Shown: piece by piece, positions 18,889-26,604 of the stretch | Numbering within the stretch: the first letter of the stretch is position 1 | Layout of the letters: every line of letters begins with the position of its first letter | Assembly: GCF_032335695.1 (NCBI RefSeq) | Contig: NZ_JACTOJ010000003.1 | Location: 186,001 to 250,000, forward strand | From: JACTOJ01 sp032335695 | GTDB lineage: Bacteria; Bacillota; Clostridia; Clostridiales; Clostridiaceae | Direction of reading: 5' to 3' | Length of the DNA: 64,000 bases | The notes under the pieces: model-generated | What the model was told of the DNA's origin: nothing | Seen by the model: the letters and a program-made list of their open reading frames with translations, nothing else | Database searches by the model: none | Position numbers and translations under genes: made by a program

Positions 18889-18895
18889 TACTCTA

Positions 18896-18909
18896 GGTAA
18901 TGATTAACC
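18896..18909. promoter_or_regulatory. Candidate MarR operator
   Basis: GGTAATGATTAACC is a near-perfect 14-bp palindrome (one mismatched pair), starting 8 bp after the -10 box, so it covers the transcription start. MarR repressors usually bind such palindromes in their own promoter. A second half-site, AAGGTAAC, follows. Confidence 0.5.
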
Positions 18910-18941
18910 AAGGTAACTATACAAATTTTGGAGGTGACTAC

Positions 18942-19364
18942 ATGAAAGGGATACTTCAGCGTTATTTTTCATTATATCGTCCGCTGGTAAATAAGCTAAA
19001 TGAGCTGTTAGGAGAATATGGACTTTCCCACTCCTTATGGCAGGTAATTTTATATATAAAACAAAATGGACCATCCTCCCTTGTGGATATTGCTAATCAC
19101 TATAATATAGAAAAGCCAAGTATTACAAGAAGAGTTTTTGCATTACAGGAGAAATCACTTGTGGATACAGTACCAGGTAAGGACAGGCGAGAAAAAATAA
19201 TTCATCTTACCGAAACTGGTGAAAAGCTTTATGAGGAATGCCGTAGAAGCATAACTGAATTAGAATACAAGCTTATGGAGGATATTACTGAAGCTGAGCA
19301 GGTAACCTTATTTGAGACACTTCCCAAAATACAAGATAAGCTTACAAAAGAAAAGGGGTTATAA
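18942..19364 (+). CDS. MarR-family transcriptional repressor
   Basis: 140 residues from ATG 18942, chosen because GGAGGTGA lies 5 bp upstream; the frame is open to an ATG at 18900, but that lies inside the operator-like palindrome. Winged helix: LSHSLWQVILYIKQNGPSSL, VDIANHYNIEKPSITRRVFA (recognition helix), wing with PGKDRREKIIHLTETGE. It ends 2 bp before an MFS transporter gene, the classic arrangement of an autoregulated efflux operon in which the exported compound releases the repressor. Confidence 0.88.
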   Translation: MKGILQRYFSLYRPLVNKLNELLGEYGLSHSLWQVILYIKQNGPSSLVDIANHYNIEKPSITRRVFALQEKSLVDTVPGKDRREKIIHLTETGEKLYEECRRSITELEYKLMEDITEAEQVTLFETLPKIQDKLTKEKGL

Positions 19365-19366
19365 AA

Positions 19367-20569
19367 ATGGATAAACCTAAATTGTGGACGAAAAATTTTA
19401 TGATAGTATCTGCTGCTAATTTTTTTCTTTATTTTACATTTTACTTATTAATGGTTACTATCACTTTATTTGCAACTGAAAAATTTCATGCTTCCCCAAG
19501 TGAAGCCGGACTGGCATCTGGAATATTTGTTATAGGAGTACTGGTGGCACGCTTATTTTGCGGAAGATACATTGATCAAATAGGCTGGAAGAAGACTCTT
19601 TACATTGGATTTATATTATTTTTGATTACTACTTGTTCCTATCTTTTAGTAAATAGCATGACTATTCTTTTAATAAATCGTTTTTTAAATGGTGCTGCCA
19701 TGGGAATCGCTTCTACAGCTACTGGTACTATTGTGGCAAAGCTTATTCCTAACGAACGAAGAGGAGAGGGCACTGGCTATTACGCCTTAAGTCTTACTGT
19801 GGCTGCAGCAATTGGACCTTTTCTAGGAATGTTTATCACTGAGCATGCAAGTTTTTATATGAATTTTATTGCCTGTATTATCTTCTTAGCTTTAAGTTTT
19901 ATTGCTGTGTTTTTTGTAAAGATTCCAAAATTAGAATTTACTAAAGAGCAATTAAAGAGTAAAAAGGGTTTTTCCGTACATAATTTTTTTGAAGTAAAAG
20001 CTCTTCCTATTTCAATTATTGCTGCTATAATTGCTCTTGGTTATTCTAGCATTCTTTCTTTTATAACTTCCTATGCCAAGGAAATAAATTTAATGTCTGT
20101 TGGTACATTTTTCTTTATTGTTTATGCAATTTTTGCTTTAATTTCAAGACCTTTTACTGGAAGATTGTTTGATGAAAAAGGGGAAAATTCGGTTATGTAT
20201 CCGGCAATAATATTGTTTGCTGCTGCTCTATTTCTTCTTGGTCAAGCCCATAATGGCGTAATGCTTTTACTTTCAGGGGTTTTATTAGGCTTTGGATATG
20301 GGACAACCTCTGCCAGTATGCAGGCAATTTCAGTTAAGGTTGCACCAAAGCATCGTTTAGGGCTGGCAACCTCTACTAACTTTATATTTCAGGATCTAGG
20401 TGTAGGTATTGGACCCTTTGTCTTAGGGTATTTTGTGCCGATAGTTCATTATCGCGGCCTATACATGATGATGGCAGCAGTGATATTTGCATGCCTTTTC
20501 CTATATTATTTACTGCATGGCAGGAAGGCCGTAGGTAGAAATGAGATCTCTGAGGAGATGTCGGCATAA
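19367..20569 (+). CDS. MFS efflux transporter
   Basis: 400 residues with about 12 membrane helices. Motif A between helices 2 and 3 reads GRYIDQIGWKKTLYIG, and motif C-like GTGYYALSLTVAAAIGPFLG in helix 5 points to a proton-driven exporter (DHA1-type, YfkF/YwfA-like). RBS AAAAGGGG before ATG; it directly follows the marR gene, so it is probably induced by its own substrate, perhaps a small toxic compound. After its stop, in the same frame, a short open segment to 20669 (ETYVMLNPAEFKDTAMTAAV) resembles coding DNA and may be a remnant. Confidence 0.88.
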   Translation: MDKPKLWTKNFMIVSAANFFLYFTFYLLMVTITLFATEKFHASPSEAGLASGIFVIGVLVARLFCGRYIDQIGWKKTLYIGFILFLITTCSYLLVNSMTILLINRFLNGAAMGIASTATGTIVAKLIPNERRGEGTGYYALSLTVAAAIGPFLGMFITEHASFYMNFIACIIFLALSFIAVFFVKIPKLEFTKEQLKSKKGFSVHNFFEVKALPISIIAAIIALGYSSILSFITSYAKEINLMSVGTFFFIVYAIFALISRPFTGRLFDEKGENSVMYPAIILFAAALFLLGQAHNGVMLLLSGVLLGFGYGTTSASMQAISVKVAPKHRLGLATSTNFIFQDLGVGIGPFVLGYFVPIVHYRGLYMMMAAVIFACLFLYYLLHGRKAVGRNEISEEMSA

Positions 20570-20839
20570 TTAGCTGAGACATATGTTATGTTAAATCCGG
20601 CAGAGTTTAAGGATACTGCTATGACAGCAGCAGTGGAAATATTGATGGACTCGAGAATATGCCTCTAGATTAAGAGAGTAGGCGATTTTACTATATTGAA
20701 TTACAGCATAAATTTGATATAATTAACTTATAATGTAAACTGAAACATATTCATTTGTATCGTAAGTATTTTTGAGATTTCACCTAATCTATTAGTATAA
20801 TTTGTAATTGAAATCACATAAATCTATATTTTAAATTTT

Positions 20840-21109
20840 GGTTCTGTTTTAAATAAGTGTTGATTTTTACACTTATTTAAAACTTCATTCCGTTGGGAAG
20901 GCTATGATTTAAAATGTTGATATTATCGTTTGAGTTCTAGGAACTGTTAGGGATTGCGACTTATAATTGGCGTAATTTTGCTCACGGACGAGCAAAGCCA
21001 TTCAAGCGCCATGGATGGCGAATTTGAATGGGTAGCCAATTATAACAAAGCGGCCCTTAGAGTTTCTTTACGAAAAACGCCTTTATCAACATTCTTTTAA
21101 AACATAGCC
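20840..21109 (+). mobile_element. IS6-like MITE, copy A (full form with structured core)
   Basis: 270 bp without a coding frame. Ends GGTTCTGTTTTAAA and TTTAAAACATAGCC are imperfect inverted repeats (12 of 14), and an 8-bp direct repeat TAAATTTT flanks it (20832-20839 and 21110-21117). Parts in order: a hairpin GTTTTAAATAAGTGT/ACACTTATTTAAAAC; inner inverted repeat GGCTATGATTTAAAATGTTGATA with TATCAACATTCTTTTAAAACATAGCC at the right end; and a nested core (20938-21065). Core hairpins: TTTGCTC-ACGGAC-GAGCAAA (20977-20996) and CCATTCAA..CGCC-ATGGAT-GGCG..TTGAATGG (20998-21031), enclosed by TTATAATTGGC/GCCAATTATAA. Terminal sequence and duplication length match IS6-family transposons, so an IS6 transposase probably moved it; none is in the window. 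Confidence 0.85.
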
Positions 21110-21172
21110 TAAATTTTATATTCACAGTTTCCTTTATCTAAGTTACATTTATATTAAAGGGAGTATGCTTAA

Positions 21173-21646
21173 ATGAAAAATAAGAATATTAAGTTTATTT
21201 TTATCTTTATGTTTATTTCATTACTTGTATGTACTATTTTGCTATCGCATACCATTCAGAAGAGCATAATACCGACAGAGAGGTCCACTGTAGCACATAT
21301 TCCTCCAAATGCTAAGCCGCATTCACACCAGCTTATTCCTATGCACTATTCTTTTAATAATAAAACATATACTAAATACTCTAGCTCTGTTTCAGCAAAA
21401 GATATAGATTTGCAAATAGGTTTAACAAGTAATAAAGATCTATGGCCTAATTTACCAGCATATAAAATTAAGGGGCTTGACTCAAATAAATCGATAGCAG
21501 TAAAGATATCAGATAATGTTTATTACCAAGTATATAACTATAAATATTGGGTAACTCAATTACCTCAAATTATTATTTATTCATTATTAATACTATTTAT
21601 TTCTATAGGTATTTTCATGTTTTCTAAAAGAAATTTTAGAAAATAA
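21173..21646 (+). CDS. Hypothetical membrane protein with two terminal helices
   Basis: 157 residues. A membrane helix near the N-terminus (FIFIFMFISLLVCTILL), an outer region of about 100 residues with a His/Pro-rich start (AHIPPNAKPHSHQLIPMHYS), and a second helix near the C-terminus (IIIYSLLILFISIGIFMF) with a basic end. The middle would be extracytoplasmic. No family recognised. RBS AAAGGGAG in front. The next gene downstream (21753) is a broken membrane-anchored protein of similar style. Confidence 0.6.
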   Translation: MKNKNIKFIFIFMFISLLVCTILLSHTIQKSIIPTERSTVAHIPPNAKPHSHQLIPMHYSFNNKTYTKYSSSVSAKDIDLQIGLTSNKDLWPNLPAYKIKGLDSNKSIAVKISDNVYYQVYNYKYWVTQLPQIIIYSLLILFISIGIFMFSKRNFRK

Positions 21647-21752
21647 AGGATATGTAAATAATAAAAAGGCAATTGCCACTTACCAGACATATTACTGGCA
21701 CTTTAGCAACAGGTAATTCGGTATGAAGCTTTGATAGATTATACAAGGTGGT

Positions 21753-22007
21753 GTGAAAATTATACAGAATATTAATAACCGTAAAAAAATATTGATTATT
21801 ATACTTTCAATTTTCTTTCTCACTATTACACTTTTAGGATATACTAAATATAAAAACTAGGTTACTTTTAAAGATAGTCCTGAATGGTCTAATGAGCTAA
21901 TACTAACCTTTAATAATCATGAATACAAAGTAACAGACAAAACCACCCAAGACGTTGGAACTATTATATTAATGCCATTAAATAGTATAATCCATAAAAT
22001 GGCTTAG
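21753..22007 (+). pseudogene. Membrane-anchored small protein gene with internal stop
   Basis: From GTG 21753 the frame reads a basic start and a membrane helix (KKILIIILSIFFLTITLLGY), then TAG at 21858-21860, then continues in the same frame as VTFKDSPEWSNELILTFNNH and on to TAG 22005-22007. The continuous sense on both sides of the stop suggests a protein of about 84 residues broken by one nonsense change. Confidence 0.5.
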
Positions 22008-22041
22008 TGTGCGTTTTGTCGAATTAACTATACTAGAAAAT

Positions 22042-22090
22042 GAGATAGAACTCATAGTACACTATGAAGCTTCTATCTCTATTTTTTATA
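22042..22090 (+). terminator. Rho-independent terminator
   Basis: GAGATAGAA (22042-22050) pairs with TTCTATCTC (22071-22079); a second short stem CATAGT/ACTATG sits inside, and TATTTTTTA follows. Confidence 0.7.
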
Positions 22091-22181
22091 CTTTGTTTAA
22101 CAAAAAACTATATGTATAAAAAATAGTAATAGTAGAACACTACGTATAGAAGATTAATGGTGAATGAGAGAGTGAATAGAA

Positions 22182-22532
22182 ATGAGAGTTGAAGCATTAA
22201 TTACAGGAGAAGGAAAAGAAAGATATATGCTGGTTGACGATAAGGGGGAACCGGTAGAAGTAGTATTAAAGTACATTAGATATAAAGATAATTCAGGTGC
22301 AGCAAGAAATACTTTGAGAGCTTATTGCTATCACTTAAAACTCTTCTTTCAATTTTTAGACCAAGAGAGCTTAGATTATAGAGATATTGGATTGGATGAA
22401 ATGGCTTCATTTATGAGATGGCTTCAAAATCCTTATGGTAGTCTAAAAGTTTCTCCCATAGCCTTAACAACATCAACAAGAACTGCACAAACAATAAACA
22501 TAGGGTATGGTTGTTGTTGTTACGCAAAATAA
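22182..22532 (+). pseudogene. Tyrosine recombinase/integrase, N-terminal fragment
   Basis: 116 codons. The segment NTLRAYCYHLKLFFQFLDQE and ASFMRWLQNPYG is the SAM-like N-terminal DNA-binding domain of phage-type integrases. The frame is lost after RTAQTIN (about 22500), where one inserted base changes the expected run, and no catalytic domain (R..HxxR..Y) follows. It is a dead relic of a site-specific integrase and marks past mobile-element activity here. Confidence 0.75.
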
Positions 22533-22599
22533 TAAAAATACGAATTAAAACACAGCAAAATTCACTTCTGAAATAATAAGATATTCTGGTTCGTTGACT

Positions 22600-23259
22600 T
22601 TATTTTCTCTCTACAATTTCACCATTATTTTTCAAAATACTATTCTCTGGAATATAACCTCTTACAGAACTTAATGGATAAACAATACTATCTTTTCCTA
22701 TTATTGTCCCTGGGTTTAAAACTGAATTACATCCTACTTCCGATAAATCGCCTACAATTGCACCATATTTCCTTAAACCAGTTTCAATAATATCTGTTCC
22801 ATATTTTACTTTTACTAATGTTCCATCGGACTTTAAATTAGAGGTTATTGCACCTGCCCCCAAATGGGATTTATACCCTAATATTGAATCACCAACATAA
22901 TTGTAATGGGGAACCTGCACTTTATTAAAGAGGATTGAATTTTTAATTTCAGTTGAGTTCCCAATTACAACATCATTACCAATGATAACATTGTCTCTAA
23001 TGTAAGCAGAATGCCTGATTTCGCAATTGTAGCCGATAATCGCTGGACCGTTTATAAGAACACTTTTTTCGATAGTAGTGCCTTTTCCAACCCATACAAA
23101 TTCCTCTATTCTTTCAAAATCGCTTGGCAGATTTTTTGCGTATTCAAAAATGAAATTCTTAATTTTTGTAAGAACTTCCCAAGGGTACTTAACCCCTTCA
23201 AATATGGCTCTTGCATCTAATTCTTCAATGTTTAATAGTTCGTTTACAGAAATTTTCAT
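22600..23259 (-). CDS. Left-handed beta-helix acyltransferase-like protein (GlmU C-terminal type)
   Basis: 219 residues. After about 65 residues (WEVLTKIKNFIFEYAKNLPS) come hexapeptide repeats of the left-handed beta helix (VWVGKGTTIEKSVLINGPAI, IIGYNCEIRHSAYIRDNVII, GNDVVIGNSTEIKNSILF), then HYNYVGDSILGYKSHLGAGA as in GlmU acetyltransferase domains and a final strand region. The uridylyltransferase domain of GlmU is absent. Proteins of this size in clostridia are often labelled UDP-GlcNAc pyrophosphorylase, but the sequence supports a nucleotide-sugar or acyl-CoA dependent acyltransferase-like role only. RBS GAGGAGG upstream of the ATG. Monocistronic. Confidence 0.75.
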   Translation of the reverse strand: MKISVNELLNIEELDARAIFEGVKYPWEVLTKIKNFIFEYAKNLPSDFERIEEFVWVGKGTTIEKSVLINGPAIIGYNCEIRHSAYIRDNVIIGNDVVIGNSTEIKNSILFNKVQVPHYNYVGDSILGYKSHLGAGAITSNLKSDGTLVKVKYGTDIIETGLRKYGAIVGDLSEVGCNSVLNPGTIIGKDSIVYPLSSVRGYIPENSILKNNGEIVERK

Positions 23260-23392
23260 TATAATCCTCCTCTAATTTATTTCGTCATATCTCACAAGTT
23301 TAAATATATCGTGTTTTTAAGATATATGCGTCAAATAAGAATAATGTTCATTAATTACAGTCTATATTATTCTTTTAACACTTATGGAAGTT

Positions 23393-24313
23393 CTAAAATT
23401 TCCTTTTCCAAGTGTAGTCACTATCATAGGTACTAAAACCAGCACTATTATAGAATCCACGTAAACTATCACTACATCCAACATAAGCTTTTTCAGCACC
23501 AAGTTCTTTCAATCGCCTTAATCCCTCAAATAGCATTGCTTTTCCAATTCCAAGCATTCTATAATCCTTTCGTGTACATACAGGTTCAAACAGCCCTATA
23601 TTTAATTTTTCATCGTACCAAATCACACAATACGAACATAAATTACCATTTTTATCCTGTGTCATTAATTGCAATTCAGTTCTAAATGTGGGTGCACATT
23701 CCATAAGAAAATCTTTAACTGGTAGTCTATCTGGTTCGTCATCAGGGTGAAATCCCAAGTGACAGCATAGAAGTCTTGCGTTTGGGTCTTTTATATCGTT
23801 TCCATCTACAAATTGAAAACCATCTGGAAGTATTGGAACATATTCCTTATTTAAATCTTGAACATTATAGTAACTACATTCATCATTCTTTATATATCCT
23901 CTTTGTGTAAGAATATCTTCCATCCAACGTTTGGTGTCATTTACAAATAGATTTAATTCACATTGAATGCCATGCTTCTCAAGTGGCACAGTGTTTTCAA
24001 TAAAATTAAGCATTTCATCAGCTAAAAATTCATAATCAGGTCTAATTTGTAGAAATACTTCATATTTAGTTTCTTTATGAGCAATTGCAACTATTTTATA
24101 GTTTTCCTCCCAAATACGAATATACTTCTTCCAATCATCCCATCCTCTTTGTATGTACAAAGGATTGCAATTATATTCTGCATATTCCCATCGCTGTGGA
24201 AGCCAACAATGTTGTTTCCCTGTTTGAATATATATTTCTCTTAAAAAATCCATTATTTTTTCATAATCACCATCTATAAAATTTCTGCTTTTAATCAAAG
24301 TAATCCCACCCAT
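23393..24313 (-). CDS. GNAT-family N-acetyltransferase
   Basis: About 306 residues from ATG 24313. A TTG at 24298 behind GGGTGGG is an equally good start; the frame opens upstream to 24376, but that adds a stretch of Ile/Tyr without RBS. The C-terminal GNAT core is clear: FEPVCTRKDYRMLGIGKAML (motif A, acetyl-CoA binding RxxGxGxA) and ELGAEKAYVGCSDSLRGFYN. The N-terminal half begins SRNFIDGDYEKIMDFLREIY and looks like a degenerate second GNAT fold. Substrate unknown. Monocistronic. Confidence 0.8.
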   Translation of the reverse strand: MGGITLIKSRNFIDGDYEKIMDFLREIYIQTGKQHCWLPQRWEYAEYNCNPLYIQRGWDDWKKYIRIWEENYKIVAIAHKETKYEVFLQIRPDYEFLADEMLNFIENTVPLEKHGIQCELNLFVNDTKRWMEDILTQRGYIKNDECSYYNVQDLNKEYVPILPDGFQFVDGNDIKDPNARLLCCHLGFHPDDEPDRLPVKDFLMECAPTFRTELQLMTQDKNGNLCSYCVIWYDEKLNIGLFEPVCTRKDYRMLGIGKAMLFEGLRRLKELGAEKAYVGCSDSLRGFYNSAGFSTYDSDYTWKRKF

Positions 24314-24525
24314 CAAAATATAAATAATTTTCGCAATAATATACAATTTTGACGTAACTATATATAATATTATCATTATTTACCACACTTTGGAATGATT
24401 TTTTCTTGAATATAGGTCATACATTGTTTATATATAAACAACATTCAAATCAATTGACTAAGCCATTTCTATATAAGTTAGTATAGATAAGCCGAAAATG
24501 TTGGTGATACTAATTAAAAAGCTTG

Positions 24526-24561
24526 CTACTACATAATTAACTAATTAATTATGTAGTAGCA
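24526..24561. repeat. Perfect 16-bp palindromic hairpin
   Basis: GCTACTACATAATTAA, loop CTAA, and its exact complement, followed by ATTTATTTTAT. It can act as a weak terminator. The surrounding 24377-24572 has no gene. Confidence 0.6.
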
Positions 24562-24572
24562 TTTATTTTATA

Positions 24573-24714
24573 GGTTCTGTTTTAAATCAGTGTTGATTTT
24601 TACACTGATTTAAAACTTCCTTCAGTTCGGGAGGCTATGTTTTAAAATGTTGATATTATCGTTTGAGTTCATTTACGAAAAATGCCTTTATCAACATTCT
24701 TTTAAAACATAGCC
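24573..24714 (+). mobile_element. IS6-like MITE, copy B (short form, no core)
   Basis: 142 bp with the same ends as copy A, and a perfect 8-bp target duplication ATTTTATA at 24565-24572 and 24715-24722. It has the left hairpin GTTTTAAATCAGTGT/ACACTGATTTAAAAC and the inner inverted repeat GGCTATGTTTTAAAATGTTG with its partner, but the core is missing: GAGTTC is followed directly by ATTTACGAAAAATGCC. It ends 23 bp from the stop of fhs. Confidence 0.88.
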
Positions 24715-24737
24715 ATTTTATAAGTTTAAGCCATTAG

Positions 24738-26405
24738 CTAGAATAGTCCGGTTATCTCGCCATTGCTATCCACATCAATATTGTAGGCAGCTGGAGTTTT
24801 TGAAAGACCAGGCATAGTCATGATGTTGCCCGTAATAGCAACCACAAAGCCTGCACCTGCGTTTACATAAACTTCTCTAACATTTATAGTAAAATCTGAA
24901 GGTCTTCCTAGTTTAGTCATATCATCAGAAAGGGAATATTGAGTTTTTGCAATGCAAACAGGAAGATTTCCAAAACCAAGCTTAGTAAGCTTATCTAGCA
25001 TTTTATTAGCAGCAGGGGAATAAGTAACAGCCTTGGCCCCATATATTTCAGAAGCTACAGTTTTTATCTTATCCTTTAATGGCATTTCGTCTTTGTAGAT
25101 TGGCTTGAAAGCATTAGGTTTTTCTAGGGCCTTTAATACTTTTTCAGCTAGTTCAATTCCGCCATCTCCGCCTTTTTCCCAAACCTCTGAGAGGGCAAAT
25201 TCGCAGCCTCTTTCTTCACAGAAGTTTTTTATAAAAGCATATTCCGCTGCAGTATCACTCTTAAAGGAGTTTAAGGTAACTACTATAGGCACACCGTATT
25301 TTTGAAGGTTTTCAATGTGCTTTTCAAGGTTGCAGATACCCTTTGAAAGCGCCTCAAGATTTTCTTTTTCAAGCTCTGTTTTAGGAACTCCTCCATTATA
25401 TTTTAAAGCACGTACAGTTGCTACTAATACTATAGCATCAGGCTTTAATCCAGCAATACGGCATTTTATGTCCATAAACTTTTCAGCACCAAGGTCAGCA
25501 CCGAAACCAGCTTCTGTTATAGCTATGTCTGATAATTTTAAAGCAGTCTTTGTTGCACGTACGCTGTTGCAGCCGTGAGCAATATTAGCGAAAGGTCCTC
25601 CATGAATGATAGCAGCTGTGTGCTCTAAGGTTTGCACAAGATTTGGCTTAAGAGCATCTTTTAGCAGTGCTGCCATTGAACCTACTGCCTTTAAATCACC
25701 AGCGGTTACAGGCTCGCCATCCATATTATAAGCTACGATAATGCGGCTTAATTTCTTCTTTAAATCATCAATGTCTTCCGCAAGACATAATATAGCCATT
25801 ATCTCTGAAGCAACAGTTATGATGAAATGATCTTCTCTTACCACGCCATCCACCTTGCTTCCAAGACCAACTATTATATTACGAAGCACACGATCATTCA
25901 TATCTAAGCAGCGCTTCCACACTATTTGTTTTGTATCTATATTAAGTTCATTTCCCTGCTGAATATGGTTGTCAAGCAAAGCAGCTAAAAGGTTGTTAGC
26001 TGAGGTTATTGCATGAAAATCACCTGTAAAATGAAGGTTTATATCTTCCATAGGTACAACCTGTGAATAACCACCTCCAGCTGCACCGCCTTTTATACCA
26101 AAGCAAGGTCCAAGAGAAGGTTCTCTTAAAGCAACAATAGTTTTTTTGCCTATTTTTTCAAAAGCCTGCCCAAGTCCAATACTGGTAGTAGTCTTGCCTT
26201 CGCCAGCTGGAGTAGGGTTGATAGCAGTTACAAGTACAAGCTTTCCGTCTTTATTATCCTTAAGCTTTTTAAGAAATGAATTTGAAAGCTTTGCTTTATA
26301 GTGTCCATAAAGCTCTAAATCTTCTTCTTTAATATCATATTTTTCTGCGACTTTTTTAATATAAAGCATTTCTGCTTCATGAGCAATTTGAATATCAGTT
26401 TTCAT
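24738..26405 (-). CDS. fhs: Formate--tetrahydrofolate ligase
   Basis: 555 residues from ATG 26405, matching the family length of 556; RBS AAAGGA 8 bp upstream. The frame opens to 26465, but that part lies in the riboswitch terminator. Motifs: P-loop TPAGEGKTTTSIGLGQ, EPSLGPCFGIKGGAAGGGYS, HAITSANNLLAALLDNHI, EAGFGADLGAEKF, ending AAYNIDVDSNGEITGLF. It makes 10-formyl-THF from formate, THF and ATP, feeding purine synthesis and one-carbon metabolism. Control by the upstream ZTP-type leader would fit this role. Confidence 0.98.
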   Translation of the reverse strand: MKTDIQIAHEAEMLYIKKVAEKYDIKEEDLELYGHYKAKLSNSFLKKLKDNKDGKLVLVTAINPTPAGEGKTTTSIGLGQAFEKIGKKTIVALREPSLGPCFGIKGGAAGGGYSQVVPMEDINLHFTGDFHAITSANNLLAALLDNHIQQGNELNIDTKQIVWKRCLDMNDRVLRNIIVGLGSKVDGVVREDHFIITVASEIMAILCLAEDIDDLKKKLSRIIVAYNMDGEPVTAGDLKAVGSMAALLKDALKPNLVQTLEHTAAIIHGGPFANIAHGCNSVRATKTALKLSDIAITEAGFGADLGAEKFMDIKCRIAGLKPDAIVLVATVRALKYNGGVPKTELEKENLEALSKGICNLEKHIENLQKYGVPIVVTLNSFKSDTAAEYAFIKNFCEERGCEFALSEVWEKGGDGGIELAEKVLKALEKPNAFKPIYKDEMPLKDKIKTVASEIYGAKAVTYSPAANKMLDKLTKLGFGNLPVCIAKTQYSLSDDMTKLGRPSDFTINVREVYVNAGAGFVVAITGNIMTMPGLSKTPAAYNIDVDSNGEITGLF

Positions 26406-26463
26406 TATTAACATCCTTTCATCTCTAATTATATGAGTTTTAGTGGGGATAAGTGTTAAAAAC

Positions 26464-26565
26464 AAAAAAGACGATTCAATAAAGAACCGTCCAGACGTTC
26501 GACATTAAAGACAACTCCGCTACACTGTGTCAATTCACATAAAACGTCAGTAGCGCGAGTCCAAA
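26464..26565 (-). ncRNA. Candidate ZTP (pfl) riboswitch with transcription terminator, leader of fhs
   Basis: On the minus strand a promoter (TAGACA, 17 bp, TATAAT; about 26568-26596) drives a leader with TCGCGCTACTGACGT near its 5' end, a middle stem ending GTGTAGCGGAG, and ACGTCTGGACGG near the 3' end. GACGT/ACGTC can pair like the conserved GGCG/CGCC long-range contact of pfl RNAs, and CTGGAC resembles their CUGGGC. A terminator GACGGTTC-TTTATT-GAATCGTC plus TTTTTT (26464-26491) overlaps the 3' part, as expected for an off-switch released by ZTP. The known association of pfl RNAs with fhs supports it. The match is not to every conserved base. Confidence 0.55.
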
Positions 26566-26604
26566 TTTATTATAGCCTATAAAAAGTATATTGTCTATAA
26601 ATTA

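Noticed and set aside
20570..20669. Short open segment after the MFS stop (YVMLNPAEFKDTAMTAAVEI)
   Set aside because: Looks coding-like, but it has no RBS, is only about 33 codons and matches no family I know; kept as a possible remnant only.
23011..23275. Plus-strand ORFs over the beta-helix gene
   Set aside because: Antisense shadows of a clearly coding minus-strand gene.
24526..24561. Possible CRISPR-like or att repeat
   Set aside because: Single palindrome, no second copy; better read as a hairpin/terminator.
26406..26465. N-terminal extension of fhs
   Set aside because: It runs through the terminator hairpin of the leader and is not part of the family; ATG 26405 has an RBS and gives the normal length.
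26464..26565. THF riboswitch as explanation of the fhs leader
   Set aside because: The conserved THF-I core sequences are absent; the ZTP-type pairing fits better.
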